Assembly: GCA_964620915.1 (NCBI GenBank)
Contig: CAZUKP010000140.1
Location: forward strand, 1-5,886
Direction of reading: 5' to 3'
Source of the DNA: Hyphomicrobium_A sp964620915
GTDB lineage: Bacteria; Pseudomonadota; Alphaproteobacteria; Rhizobiales; Hyphomicrobiaceae
Length of the DNA stretch: 5,886 nucleotides
In this document: positions 1-5,616 of the stretch, in pieces
Layout of the letters: every line of letters begins with the position of its first letter
Numbering within the stretch: position 1 is the stretch's first letter
Translations under genes and position numbers: made by a program
Notes under the pieces: model-generated
What the model was told of the DNA's origin: nothing
The model's database searches: none
The model's input: the letters and a program-made list of their open reading frames with translations, nothing else

Positions 1-79
1 CGCGGAGCGGTACGGGCTCGATAATCTCACGCTCTAGCGACTGAAAACCGATGCTATAGGAAGACGGCTTATCAAGCAT
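1..79 (-). CDS. Partial CDS (5' end only), possible carotenoid oxygenase
   Basis: The first 26 codons of a minus-strand gene begin at an ATG at 79 and run off the left edge of the window. The start is backed by a GAGGA ribosome binding site (87-91 on the plus strand) seven bases upstream. The peptide begins MLDKPSSYSIGFQSLEREI and continues IEPVPLR. The pattern GFxxLEREI followed by PVPLR resembles the N-terminus of bacterial carotenoid cleavage oxygenases, Fe(II) enzymes that split the polyene chain, where a stretch like 'LPxxGxIPxWLxGxLxRxGP' normally follows. None of the iron-binding histidines lies inside the window, so the function is an inference from a short motif. It is co-directional with the hydrolase-cyclase gene at 288-1598 but separated from it by about 208 bp, so a shared transcript is uncertain. 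No convincing promoter was seen upstream. Confidence 0.5.
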   Translation of the reverse strand, partial: MLDKPSSYSIGFQSLEREIIEPVPLR

Positions 80-287
80 TTTTTTATCCTCTTCTTGCCC
101 GCCCGCAGTGGATCGTGAGAGGCGCGGGCCTGCGCCATGGTTGGAAGCCTAGAGTCTGGCTTTGTTCGAGTCCCGAAACCGGGCTGAAAATTTCCGAAAC
201 TGTGCCAGGAGCCGTGCGGGAACCGCTTCAGCTCGCGGCGCGTTCCGCCGCGATCTTTCGGATGTTCAGTTGCTCGGCAACGCGAAC
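80..287. other. Intergenic region with a GC-rich palindrome
   Basis: No gene is supported here. ORFs on both strands that cross the region lack family resemblance and good start signals. It holds the ribosome binding site of the left-edge gene (87-91) and a perfect 8-bp inverted repeat at 233-253, listed separately. Confidence 0.5.
233..253 (-). terminator. Hairpin downstream of hydrolase-cyclase gene, possible terminator
   Basis: A perfect 8-bp inverted repeat, TCGCGGCG and CGCCGCGA, surrounds a 5-base loop (241-245). It lies 34 bp beyond the stop codon of the minus-strand hydrolase-cyclase gene, where a terminator would be expected. No U-tract follows on the minus strand, so it does not match a classical intrinsic terminator. 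It could act as a GC-only hairpin or protect the mRNA 3' end. Confidence 0.3.
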
Positions 288-1598
288 TTACGCGACCCCG
301 TAAAGGCGCCACTTCCCGGGCACCCCCTTGAGAACGTGCATGCCTCGGTCCTGAAATGCGATCCCGGATCCGGCAACTAGGTCTTTCACTGTACTTGAAA
401 CAAGCACCTCACTTGGTCTCGCCAGGGCCGCCACGCGAGCCCCGATATGAATAGCGATACCACCGAGCTTGTCGCCGATCATTTCGCACTCGCCGGTATG
501 AACACCGGCTCGGATCTGGAGATCAAGGGGCCTGAGCTCCTGTACCAGGCCCGAAGCGCAACAGATCGCGCGGGCCGGCCCATCGAAAGCGACAAGGAAA
601 CCATCGCCTGCCGTGTCGATTTCTCGACCCCTGAAGCGGTCTAACTGGTCACGGACGACGGAGTGGTACTCGAGCAGGAGACTCCGCCAGCGCCGGTCGC
701 CCAGCGCTGTGGCTTTCTCCGTTGCACCCACAATGTCCGTGAAGAGGATCGTCGCAAGGACCCGATCGGGCGGCGCGACCGACTGCGACCCCGTCAAAAA
801 CTGCTGAATCAGATCAATGATCTCGTCGGAGTTGTCGCCTACAGAGGGGAGGTGGTCGCCCCCAGGGAGCTCGAAGTATTGAGCATCAGGGATCTGGCTG
901 GCCAGGAGCCGTGCGCCCTCGACGTTCACCACCTGATCGTCGGTACGATGGATAATCAGCGTCGGCACCCGAATCGAGGAAAGCATGTCGCTGACGTCAA
1001 TCTGGCTGTTCATCTGCATTAAAGCGATGGCCGCGGCTGGGCTGGCACCGAGCCGCTCGAATCGGCCCCAATACTGCTGGAATGCCACATCATCTTGTCG
1101 TGACGGCGCGAACTTGGGCAGGGTTGCACCAGTACCCCAGCCGTGATCGATGTACTCGATAAAGGCCTCGAGCTGCTGCTGAGTAGGGAACCAGTAGGTA
1201 AATCGGGGGAATGCGCCGTAGAGGATTAGGGCCTGACACCGCTCGGGGTGAGAGGCTGCGAATAGCATTGCTAACGAGCCACCTTCCGAGATTCCCAGCA
1301 GCGTCGCACGCTCTGTGCCGACCGCATCCATGACTGCTCGGACATCATCCATCCGATGGTCCATGTCAGGCAGCTCGCTGACACGGTCAGATAGGCCCGT
1401 GCCCCGCTTGTCGAACATGATCACCCGACTAAAGCTCCCCAGACGGAGCAGCCATCGTGCGAGGTCAGGCTGACTCCAGTAGTTCTCAATGTGCGAAACA
1501 AACCCGGGGACTAGTACTAGATCGATGATGCCCTTCCCAAAGACTTGATAGGCCACGTGGACGTCGCCACTCTTCGCGTATCGCGTTACAGGCGGCAT
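288..1598 (-). CDS. Alpha/beta-hydrolase fused to class III adenylate/guanylate cyclase domain
   Basis: This 436-residue protein has two domains. Residues about 1-270 form an alpha/beta-hydrolase: nucleophile elbow GISEG with Ser104, probable acid Asp221 in HRTDDQVV, and His249 in GGDHLP. Residues about 278-436 form a class III nucleotide cyclase: FTDIV with metal-binding Asp288, TAGDGF with Asp332, and IHIGARV with the transition-state Arg388. The architecture is that of mycobacterial Rv1900c. Three normally diagnostic cyclase positions differ when aligned by eye: the base-specifying Lys is Asp328, the base-specifying Asp is Lys377, and the transition-state Asn is His384. Product (cAMP, cGMP or none) therefore cannot be assigned. 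No signal peptide or membrane segment is visible, so it is probably cytoplasmic. The ATG at 1598 is preferred over a TTG at 1604 because GGAGG (1605-1609) sits six bases before the ATG and directly abuts the TTG. The natural hydrolase substrate is unknown. Confidence 0.93.
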   Translation of the reverse strand: MPPVTRYAKSGDVHVAYQVFGKGIIDLVLVPGFVSHIENYWSQPDLARWLLRLGSFSRVIMFDKRGTGLSDRVSELPDMDHRMDDVRAVMDAVGTERATLLGISEGGSLAMLFAASHPERCQALILYGAFPRFTYWFPTQQQLEAFIEYIDHGWGTGATLPKFAPSRQDDVAFQQYWGRFERLGASPAAAIALMQMNSQIDVSDMLSSIRVPTLIIHRTDDQVVNVEGARLLASQIPDAQYFELPGGDHLPSVGDNSDEIIDLIQQFLTGSQSVAPPDRVLATILFTDIVGATEKATALGDRRWRSLLLEYHSVVRDQLDRFRGREIDTAGDGFLVAFDGPARAICCASGLVQELRPLDLQIRAGVHTGECEMIGDKLGGIAIHIGARVAALARPSEVLVSSTVKDLVAGSGIAFQDRGMHVLKGVPGKWRLYGVA

Positions 1599-1604
1599 TC
1601 TCAA

Positions 1605-1609
1605 CCTCC
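1605..1609 (-). promoter_or_regulatory. Ribosome binding site that sets the hydrolase-cyclase start
   Basis: GGAGG on the minus strand lies six bases before the ATG at 1598. It touches the in-frame TTG at 1604, leaving no spacer, so the TTG is very unlikely to be the start. Confidence 0.75.
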
Positions 1610-1675
1610 ACCTGGCGGTATTCGACGAGCTGTATACCCAGTTGGCCCACGACGATATTAGTTCAGGGGGAGACG

Positions 1676-1795
1676 AATGTCCGCTTTTGGCACTCAGCGG
1701 ACATCGATTTCGACACTGAACATGTCTGCTTTCGGGAGCAAGCAGACATCACCAGCCAGCCTGCTGATGTCCGCTAATGACCCAAAGCGGACATT
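1676..1795 (+). repeat. Palindromic intergenic repeat, copy 1 (three hairpins)
   Basis: This copy of about 120 bp contains three inverted repeats. Hairpin 1 pairs ATGTCCGCT (1677-1685) with AGCGGACAT (1696-1704), perfect over 9 bp. Hairpin 2 pairs ATGTCTGCTT (1722-1731) with AAGCAGACAT (1740-1749), perfect over 10 bp. Hairpin 3 pairs ATGTCCGCT (1767-1775) with AGCGGACAT (1786-1794), perfect over 9 bp. The spacer between hairpins 1 and 2 (CGATTTCGACACTGAAC) is shared with small changes by the other copies. It lies between the hydrolase-cyclase gene and the glycine-zipper gene. It belongs to a repeat type I recall as very common between genes in Bradyrhizobium and related genera. No transposase is linked to it. 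This is the best preserved of the copies here. Confidence 0.9.
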
Positions 1796-1891
1796 CGCAG
1801 GTACGACATGAGAGCACAAGCGGTCGACCGCTAGCCGTTTAAGGGGTGCGAATCGACCCCATTGTTGAATGTGGATGCCACAGCTTTTAGC

Positions 1892-1920
1892 TTGACTGAT
1901 GGCGCTGGACCGCCTGCTAT
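1892..1920 (+). promoter_or_regulatory. Candidate sigma-70-type promoter for the glycine-zipper gene
   Basis: TTGACT (1892-1897) and TGCTAT (1915-1920) are spaced by 17 bp, about 43 bp before the GTG start at 1963. The -35 box is good (five of six consensus bases) and the -10 box is weak. An alternative -10, CTATCT at 1917-1922, fits the rhizobial CTATAT style better but gives a 19-bp spacer. Confidence 0.4.
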
Positions 1921-1948
1921 CTTCACTCAGATTATGTTTTGGCTCTTT

Positions 1949-1955
1949 AGGGGGG
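1949..1955 (+). promoter_or_regulatory. Ribosome binding site for the GTG start of the glycine-zipper gene
   Basis: AGGGGGG lies seven bases before the GTG at 1963. It supports this non-ATG start; no in-frame ATG occurs before residue 30. Confidence 0.65.
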
Positions 1956-1962
1956 ATTCGAC

Positions 1963-2259
1963 GTGGAAGCACTTCTTCCGATCATTGTTCAGATTATTAC
2001 TGGTGTCCTCGGCGGTCAGGCCGTTGGTGCGGTATTGCAGCAGGTGGCGATGAGCCAGTTGACCAAGATCATCAGCGGTGCGGTCGGCGGTGTCGCTGGA
2101 GGCACGGTTCTTGGGAGCCTCCTTGGCGGTGCCGCAGGTGCTGATCCCGCTGCCAGCGGGGCGCTGGGCGGTCTTCTCAGCGACGCAATTGGCGGCGCGG
2201 GCGGCGGTGCGATCCTTACCGGGATCGTAGGTGCCGTTATGAAGGCGATGAACAAATAG
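1963..2259 (+). CDS. Small glycine-zipper hydrophobic protein, function unknown
   Basis: This 98-residue protein is built almost entirely of Gly, Ala, Val, Leu and Ile. Glycines recur every fourth residue: 14, 18 and 22; then 39, 43, 47, 51 and 55; then shorter runs at 66/70, 77/81 and 78/82. This is the glycine-zipper pattern of tightly packed membrane helices. A DPAAS break near residues 61-65 divides it into two hydrophobic halves, and it ends in a short basic tail (MKAMNK). There is no cleavable signal peptide. I recall similar Gly-rich hypothetical proteins in Bradyrhizobium but no assigned function. The GTG start has a strong AGGGGGG site seven bases upstream and a candidate promoter ahead of it. 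It converges on the DUF937 gene. It may be a self-assembling membrane protein; a pore-forming or bacteriocin-like role is conceivable, but no leader, export gene or immunity gene is visible. Confidence 0.8.
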   Translation: MEALLPIIVQIITGVLGGQAVGAVLQQVAMSQLTKIISGAVGGVAGGTVLGSLLGGAAGADPAASGALGGLLSDAIGGAGGGAILTGIVGAVMKAMNK

Positions 2260-2283
2260 CGCCAGTATTCAGTTTGGGGCGCT
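2258..2283 (+). terminator. Weak hairpin after the glycine-zipper gene, possible terminator
   Basis: AGCGCC (2258-2263) pairs perfectly with GGCGCT (2278-2283) around a 14-base loop and overlaps the stop codon. The bases that follow (TGTACTTTG) are only mildly T-rich. It sits between two convergent genes, where a terminator is expected, but the stem is short. Confidence 0.25.
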
Positions 2284-2350
2284 TGTACTTTGACCTGTTT
2301 CCCTTAGCGGAGGCACCAGCGCTCACTACGAATGTAGCATGACGATAGCA

Positions 2351-3373
2351 TCATCGGCTCGTGCCGCCGAGGAAACGGTCTAGCACTTCTTGGAAGGCAT
2401 CGCGCTGGTTCGGAGCAATAGTCGCATCGCCAGGCTCGAGTAGATCGCCAAATACGGCGGCACCCGCGCCCTGGCGCGTCTGGCCACCAGCGCCACCCAA
2501 GATCTCGCGCAAGATCTGACCGAAAATATCAGCGCCACCTGGGGCTGGTTGTTTCTGGCCGGGGCTTGGCTGGCCTGGACCCGCCTGACCGGGGATCTCG
2601 ACGGGGCCGATCACCACCGGCTTTAGCCGCCCCTCCCTGATTGCCTTCTCCAACTCACGTAGAATGGTAGCCATGAGATCGCTCCCAGGGTCTAGCGGAG
2701 CCGGGCTTGGCTGACTGCCGGTCTCAATACCAGGCGTAGGGCTGGGCTGACTTTCCGGGACCTGCCGCGGTGTTGGAGCCGGAGAGCCTTCGCGCTCTTT
2801 TCCTAGAATGTCTTTTAGCGGCGGGATCCCGCTCGGACCTGACGCCGACGGTTCTGCTCCGCCCTGTCCGAAGATCTGCCGCAAAATTTCCCCCAGCACG
2901 CCGCCGCCCGTATCTGCTTGAGGTTGCGGCGTCGGCGCAGGCGCCGTCTTTCCTGACTTACTCCGCATCAGGCCTGAGATGAGAATCCCAGCAAGCACCG
3001 GAAGCAGCTTCTTGAGGATGCCGGACGTGACGCCTGACAGTTGTTGTGCCTGTACCGCAATCGCGCGGCTCGCGTCGGGAGAGCCGAACATATTAGACAG
3101 GACCGCGTTGCCTGCCGAGCGACCCTCGCGAGAGAAAGCGGCGCCCGGGTCTTCGTACATGGCGTAAAGATCCGGCTGCTGCCCCATCAAGCCGAGCAAT
3201 TCTCCGAGACCTTCAGGCGTTGTTGTCGATCGCTTGAGGCCCATCGATATTGCGGGCAAAAGCGCCGACACCGCTGCCTTGGTTTGCTCCGGGGTGAGGC
3301 CAAACTCGTGGCTGATCTGATCTAGCGCTTCGCCATGCTGAGCGTCTGCCAGGACTTCGTACAAAGTAGCCAT
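2351..3373 (-). CDS. DUF937 family (YidB-like) protein with long Pro/Gly-rich tail
   Basis: This 340-residue protein starts with a conserved helical region of DUF937 type (about residues 1-138): MATLYEVLADAQHG, then FGLTPEQTKAAVSALLPAIS, and later a segment ending in ILKKLLPVLAGILISGLMRS. Residues 139-340 are low complexity, rich in Pro, Gly, Gln and Ser. Short amphipathic helical modules recur in this tail: GGVLGEILRQIFG (158-169), DLMATILRELEKA (232-244), ADIFGQILREILGG (281-294), AAVFGDLLEPG (305-315) and AFQEVLDRFLGG (326-337). DUF937 has no settled biochemical function. The start is supported by GAGGAG eight bases upstream. It lies 18 bp downstream of the DUF2905 gene, so the two are probably one transcript. 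The tail looks disordered, with sticky helices that could drive self-assembly; that is inference. Confidence 0.88.
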   Translation of the reverse strand: MATLYEVLADAQHGEALDQISHEFGLTPEQTKAAVSALLPAISMGLKRSTTTPEGLGELLGLMGQQPDLYAMYEDPGAAFSREGRSAGNAVLSNMFGSPDASRAIAVQAQQLSGVTSGILKKLLPVLAGILISGLMRSKSGKTAPAPTPQPQADTGGGVLGEILRQIFGQGGAEPSASGPSGIPPLKDILGKEREGSPAPTPRQVPESQPSPTPGIETGSQPSPAPLDPGSDLMATILRELEKAIREGRLKPVVIGPVEIPGQAGPGQPSPGQKQPAPGGADIFGQILREILGGAGGQTRQGAGAAVFGDLLEPGDATIAPNQRDAFQEVLDRFLGGTSR

Positions 3374-3391
3374 CGTGGGAACTCCTCTTCG

Positions 3392-3622
3392 CTACCGAAA
3401 CAGGTAGAGAACCAAACTCAGAATGATGCTGATGACGATAGAGGTCACTATTGGAAAGTGGAAAACGAATCTACCGCCCGGGCTCTCGTACTTGATGTCT
3501 CCAGGCAGGAGCGAGACAGCAGATGCGTCCTTGGTCGCATGGTTTGAGCGCTTGCTGGCTATGTAGGAGACAAGCCCAAGAACCAGCATGATGGTCGCTG
3601 CCGTTAGCAAAAACGTTACCAT
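3392..3622 (-). CDS. DUF2905 family small membrane protein
   Basis: This 76-residue protein has an N-terminal membrane helix (about residues 4-23), a short polar stretch, the family signature LPGDI (39-43) followed by a GGRFVFHFP segment (49-57), and a second membrane helix (about 58-75) ending LYLFR. DUF2905 proteins are widespread two-helix proteins of about 70 residues, usually with 'LPGDI' followed by an aromatic FxFxFP stretch; function is unknown. The loop between the helices is somewhat longer than I recall as usual, with a KRSNHATKDASA insertion (24-35). The ATG has AGGGG seven bases upstream. It is followed after 18 bp by the DUF937 gene, which strongly suggests co-transcription and perhaps a shared role at the membrane. 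Confidence 0.9.
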   Translation of the reverse strand: MVTFLLTAATIMLVLGLVSYIASKRSNHATKDASAVSLLPGDIKYESPGGRFVFHFPIVTSIVISIILSLVLYLFR

Positions 3623-3686
3623 TCGGTAGCCCCTAAGAGTTATCTCGTCTAGAGGGCACGATACCTACGTGCTCATAGGCACGCAG

Positions 3687-3986
3687 TTATCCTTTGTAGA
3701 ATGAGTTGTAGAACGTGGACCAACCTACACCAGCGCCAGCGATAAGTAGGCCGAGCGCCGTGCCCACGTCTTTGAGTAGAAGCCAAATCTTGTCGCGCCA
3801 TTGCCCACAAACGAGCTTAGGGTCACCGTCCTTTGGAAAGTCCACTGGATAGTCCACCGTGCAACCGATGAATACCAAGACAATAAGGACCCCAAGTCCG
3901 ATCAGCATCACTGCGTATGCGGCGCCCCAAATCCACATGAGCCGCCATTGCCACGGGCTACGCTCCTCTGCCTTTACGTCATTCAT
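3687..3986 (-). CDS. Small two-helix membrane protein with a Cys-containing loop, function unknown
   Basis: I do not recognise the family. The 99-residue protein has a charged N-terminus (MNDVKAEERS), a Trp-rich membrane entry (PWQWRLMWIW, 11-20), a first membrane helix at about 18-41, a polar loop at about 43-66, and a second helix at about 70-90 containing GLLIAGAGVGW. Cys42 at the edge of the first helix and Cys60 in the loop could form a disulfide if the loop is periplasmic; the topology is not proven. An ATG at 4001 would add five residues, but the GGAGG (3992-3996) lies downstream of it and five bases before the ATG at 3986, so 3986 is the likely start. It lies 64 bp upstream of the DUF2905 gene on the same strand and may be the first gene of that operon. 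Confidence 0.82.
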   Translation of the reverse strand: MNDVKAEERSPWQWRLMWIWGAAYAVMLIGLGVLIVLVFIGCTVDYPVDFPKDGDPKLVCGQWRDKIWLLLKDVGTALGLLIAGAGVGWSTFYNSFYKG

Positions 3987-3991
3987 AGAAA

Positions 3992-3996
3992 CCTCC
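3992..3996 (-). promoter_or_regulatory. Ribosome binding site that sets the 99-residue protein start
   Basis: GGAGG on the minus strand lies five bases before the ATG at 3986. The longer in-frame ATG (3999-4001) is upstream of this site and therefore not the likely start. Confidence 0.75.
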
Positions 3997-4023
3997 CTCA
4001 TTAGTTCCCTCGCAGGGCTCAGG

Positions 4024-4143
4024 ATGCCAAAACTTCACGGCGACATCGAGAAGGTAACCATCAACATCACCGAGCAGAAGCTGACCGAGAAACAACTCGA
4101 GAAGTACCGGCAGGGCCGGGTGCAGAGCGCCATCGCGCAGTGA
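4024..4143 (+). CDS. 39-codon ORF, small gene or 3' fragment of a lost gene
   Basis: The peptide begins MPKLHGDIEKVTINITEQKL and ends with a charged helix, LTEKQLEKYRQGR, then VQSAIAQ. I do not recognise it. Nearly every codon ends in G or C, far more consistently than in the adjoining genes, so the reading frame is or was truly coding. The ATG lies 37 bp from the divergent start at 3986, leaving little room for a promoter. A weak AGGG-like site (4013-4016) lies seven bases upstream. In-frame sequence further upstream is only the antisense of the neighbouring gene. The ORF ends 37 bp before a repeat copy. It may be a genuine 39-residue protein or the C-terminal remnant of a longer gene cut off by rearrangement. 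Confidence 0.5.
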   Translation: MPKLHGDIEKVTINITEQKLTEKQLEKYRQGRVQSAIAQ

Positions 4144-4179
4144 TCGTAGGCGGGGCTCGTTTCATAGGCTTTTTGAGTC

Positions 4180-4298
4180 GTGTCCGTCATTGGCACTTAG
4201 CGGACATAGATTTCGACGCTGAGCATGTCCGCTATTGGGGGTAGAGCGGATATCCAGAAAGCCACGCCCAATGTCCGCTAATGACCCATAGCCGGCTT
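4180..4298 (+). repeat. Palindromic intergenic repeat, copy 2
   Basis: This copy has the same orientation and order as copy 1. Hairpin 1 pairs GTGTCCGTC (4180-4188) with AGCGGACAT (4199-4207). Hairpin 2 pairs ATGTCCGCT (4225-4233) with AGCGGATAT (4245-4253). The third unit starts with ATGTCCGCT (4271-4279), but its right arm has decayed (AGCCGGCTT). The spacer AGATTTCGACGCTGAGC matches copy 1 closely. Most arm changes still allow G-U pairs in a plus-strand RNA. It separates the 39-codon ORF from the propeller gene. Confidence 0.88.
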
Positions 4299-4358
4299 GC
4301 GCGATTGAGCCGCGGGCGGCGCATCGGCGCCTCTGTATCACGGCCGTTCGTTCCGGCC

Positions 4359-4364
4359 TAGAAT
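4359..4364 (+). promoter_or_regulatory. Possible -10 box for the propeller gene
   Basis: TAGAAT matches the TATAAT consensus at five of six positions and lies 30 bp before the GTG start. No acceptable -35 box is seen 16-18 bp upstream (the bases there read TATCAC), so the call is weak. Confidence 0.2.
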
Positions 4365-4394
4365 GGCGGGACTCTGTCTTCGATTGGGGACGCC

Positions 4395-5445
4395 GTGACG
4401 CGGCGTAAATCCTTCTATTTGAACCAAACCCGGGCATACCGCTTTGTTGCGTGGGCGCTCATTGCCTTCCTCATCGCCGGTGTGGGCGCGTCTGCGCTTC
4501 TCGCCTATGGCAGCACAAGGCTTGAGGACGTCAACGCCTATTATGGAAAATTGCTGCATCGAACGGAATTAAGTGCCGTGCATGGTCCGCATTATTGGAA
4601 GGATGGAAATCTATTTTGGGTCGGAAGCGGCTACGTTAAGACGTCAGGCGATCTTGGCGCGACCTCAAGCAACGATATGGCGCTTCCGGAGCCATTTCAC
4701 GGAAGGGCACGATTTATCTCCGATTCCATCCTGGCGGATCAATCGAACCTTTATCTCAGGCAAGGCGATAAATTGACGCGCGTGCTTACCGATTTCAATT
4801 GCTGGTATGTCTGCGGCTCCCGGTTGAAGACAGGCGATTTTGTCATCGGAGAATATGGAAGCCGCATCTATCACCTCGATGCCACAACCGGCCAGACACG
4901 CCTGCTTTTTGAAAAACCTCCCGAGACGAGGCATTTTCATTTCACCGCGGTCGACCCGTTCACGAACGACATCTACACGAGCCTGGGGGATGTCCACAAA
5001 GCCAGAGTGACCGGGATCATGAGAAGCAGAGACGGCGGCAAAACTTGGCAATGGCTCGACAAGGCGATCGGCGGTTCGCGTCAAACGCATCGCCAGCCTA
5101 CGGCGGTGTATTTCGACAAGGACGTCATCTATTTCGGCAAAGACAACCGGCCATGGGGCATATTGGTCCTCGATCGCGATACGGACCGTATCGAGCAAGT
5201 CTTCACCATAAACAAGTTCCTGAGATCCTGGTTCACGGGCATCGTCAAGGTCAAAGGGTCCTTTTGGGCCACCTCACGGTCTTTTACCGACAAGCCGAAC
5301 CCGAGCTTCGGGTTGTTGTGGTGGTCGGGAGACGGCAAGACCTGGGTTCCCATTCAGTTTTTTGCCGATGCCCCGATGTGGCTAGAGGTCGACAACCAAG
5401 CCGATGCGATCTCGCTGGGATTCCTCAGGAAGGACTCGAATGCGG
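4395..5445 (+). CDS. Membrane-anchored Asp-box (BNR-type) protein, probable beta-propeller; 3' end lost in assembly gap
   Basis: The readable part is 350 residues. A basic tail (MTRRKSFYLNQTRAYR) precedes a membrane helix at about 17-38, consistent with an N-terminal anchor and an extracytoplasmic body. Two Asp-boxes are visible, SRDGGKTW (211-218) and SGDGKTW (311-317), typical of sialidase-like or BNR beta-propellers in which each box marks a turn in one blade. No sialidase catalytic set is recognised, so I assign a fold and not an enzyme. The chain also has Cys136 and Cys140 in NCWYVCG. The GTG start has GGGGA four bases upstream, and no other start precedes the membrane helix. The frame stays open to the N gap at 5446; the true end cannot be fixed because the gap length is unknown. 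After the gap, the three frames stop at 5521, 5567 and 5637. Confidence 0.85.
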
Positions 5446-5455
5446 NNNNNNNNNN
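5446..5455. other. Assembly gap (10 N)
   Basis: Ten undetermined bases interrupt the 3' part of the propeller gene. A run of exactly ten is probably a placeholder, so the real gap may be longer. The sequence on either side cannot be assumed to be contiguous or in frame. Confidence 0.95.
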
Positions 5456-5544
5456 TGGCCGAATGGGTCAGGCTCGGCCCGAGAGTCGCTCTACTCGACC
5501 GGTTGCTTGGCCAAAACTTGAAAGGGCCCCTCGAGCGTCTGACA

Positions 5545-5616
5545 GGCACTCTAGATTTCGATGCTGAAGACGCTCACTCCCGAGGGAGCAAAGCGAACAT
5601 CGCTAATCCGAGCTTA
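5545..5616 (+). repeat. Degenerate partial copy of the palindromic repeat
   Basis: GGCACT (5545-5550) followed by TAGATTTCGATGCTGAAGA aligns with the internal spacer of copies 1 and 2 after loss of the right arm of hairpin 1. The next stretch, with AAAGCGAACATCGC (5590-5603), matches the right arm of hairpin 2 with changes. Its third unit merges with the first arm of copy 3. This explains the sequence after the assembly gap better than coding does. Confidence 0.6.

Noticed and set aside
34..312. 92-codon minus-strand ORF at the left edge
   Set aside because: It overlaps both the left-edge partial gene in another frame and the end of the hydrolase-cyclase gene. Its composition looks like non-coding translation, while the start at 79 has a proper ribosome site.
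663..1022. 119-codon plus-strand ORF and smaller ones inside 288-1598
   Set aside because: They are antisense shadows of the hydrolase-cyclase gene, whose motifs are clear.
1694..1972. 92-codon minus-strand ORF over repeat copy 1
   Set aside because: Its C-terminal part (FGSLADISRL and onward) is a translation of the repeat. Similar peptides arise from other copies, and I recall such spurious hypothetical proteins in Bradyrhizobium. There is no family match or good start.
2016..2255. 79-codon minus-strand ORF rich in Pro and Ala
   Set aside because: It is the antisense of the Gly-rich coding sequence; Gly and Ala codons read backwards give Pro, Ala and Arg.
3999..4042. Possible divergent promoter (TTGGCA, then ACTAAT at 19 bp) for the 99-residue gene
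   Set aside because: The -10-like box is so close to the ATG that transcription would start inside the ribosome binding site, and the spacing is poor.
4162..4437. 91-codon minus-strand ORF over repeat copy 2
   Set aside because: It contains the repeat-derived YGSLADI peptide and overlaps the start of the well-supported propeller gene on the other strand.
4665..5198. 177-codon minus-strand ORF
   Set aside because: It is an open antisense frame of the propeller gene. The plus frame has a membrane anchor and Asp-boxes, and the antisense frame has no recognisable features.
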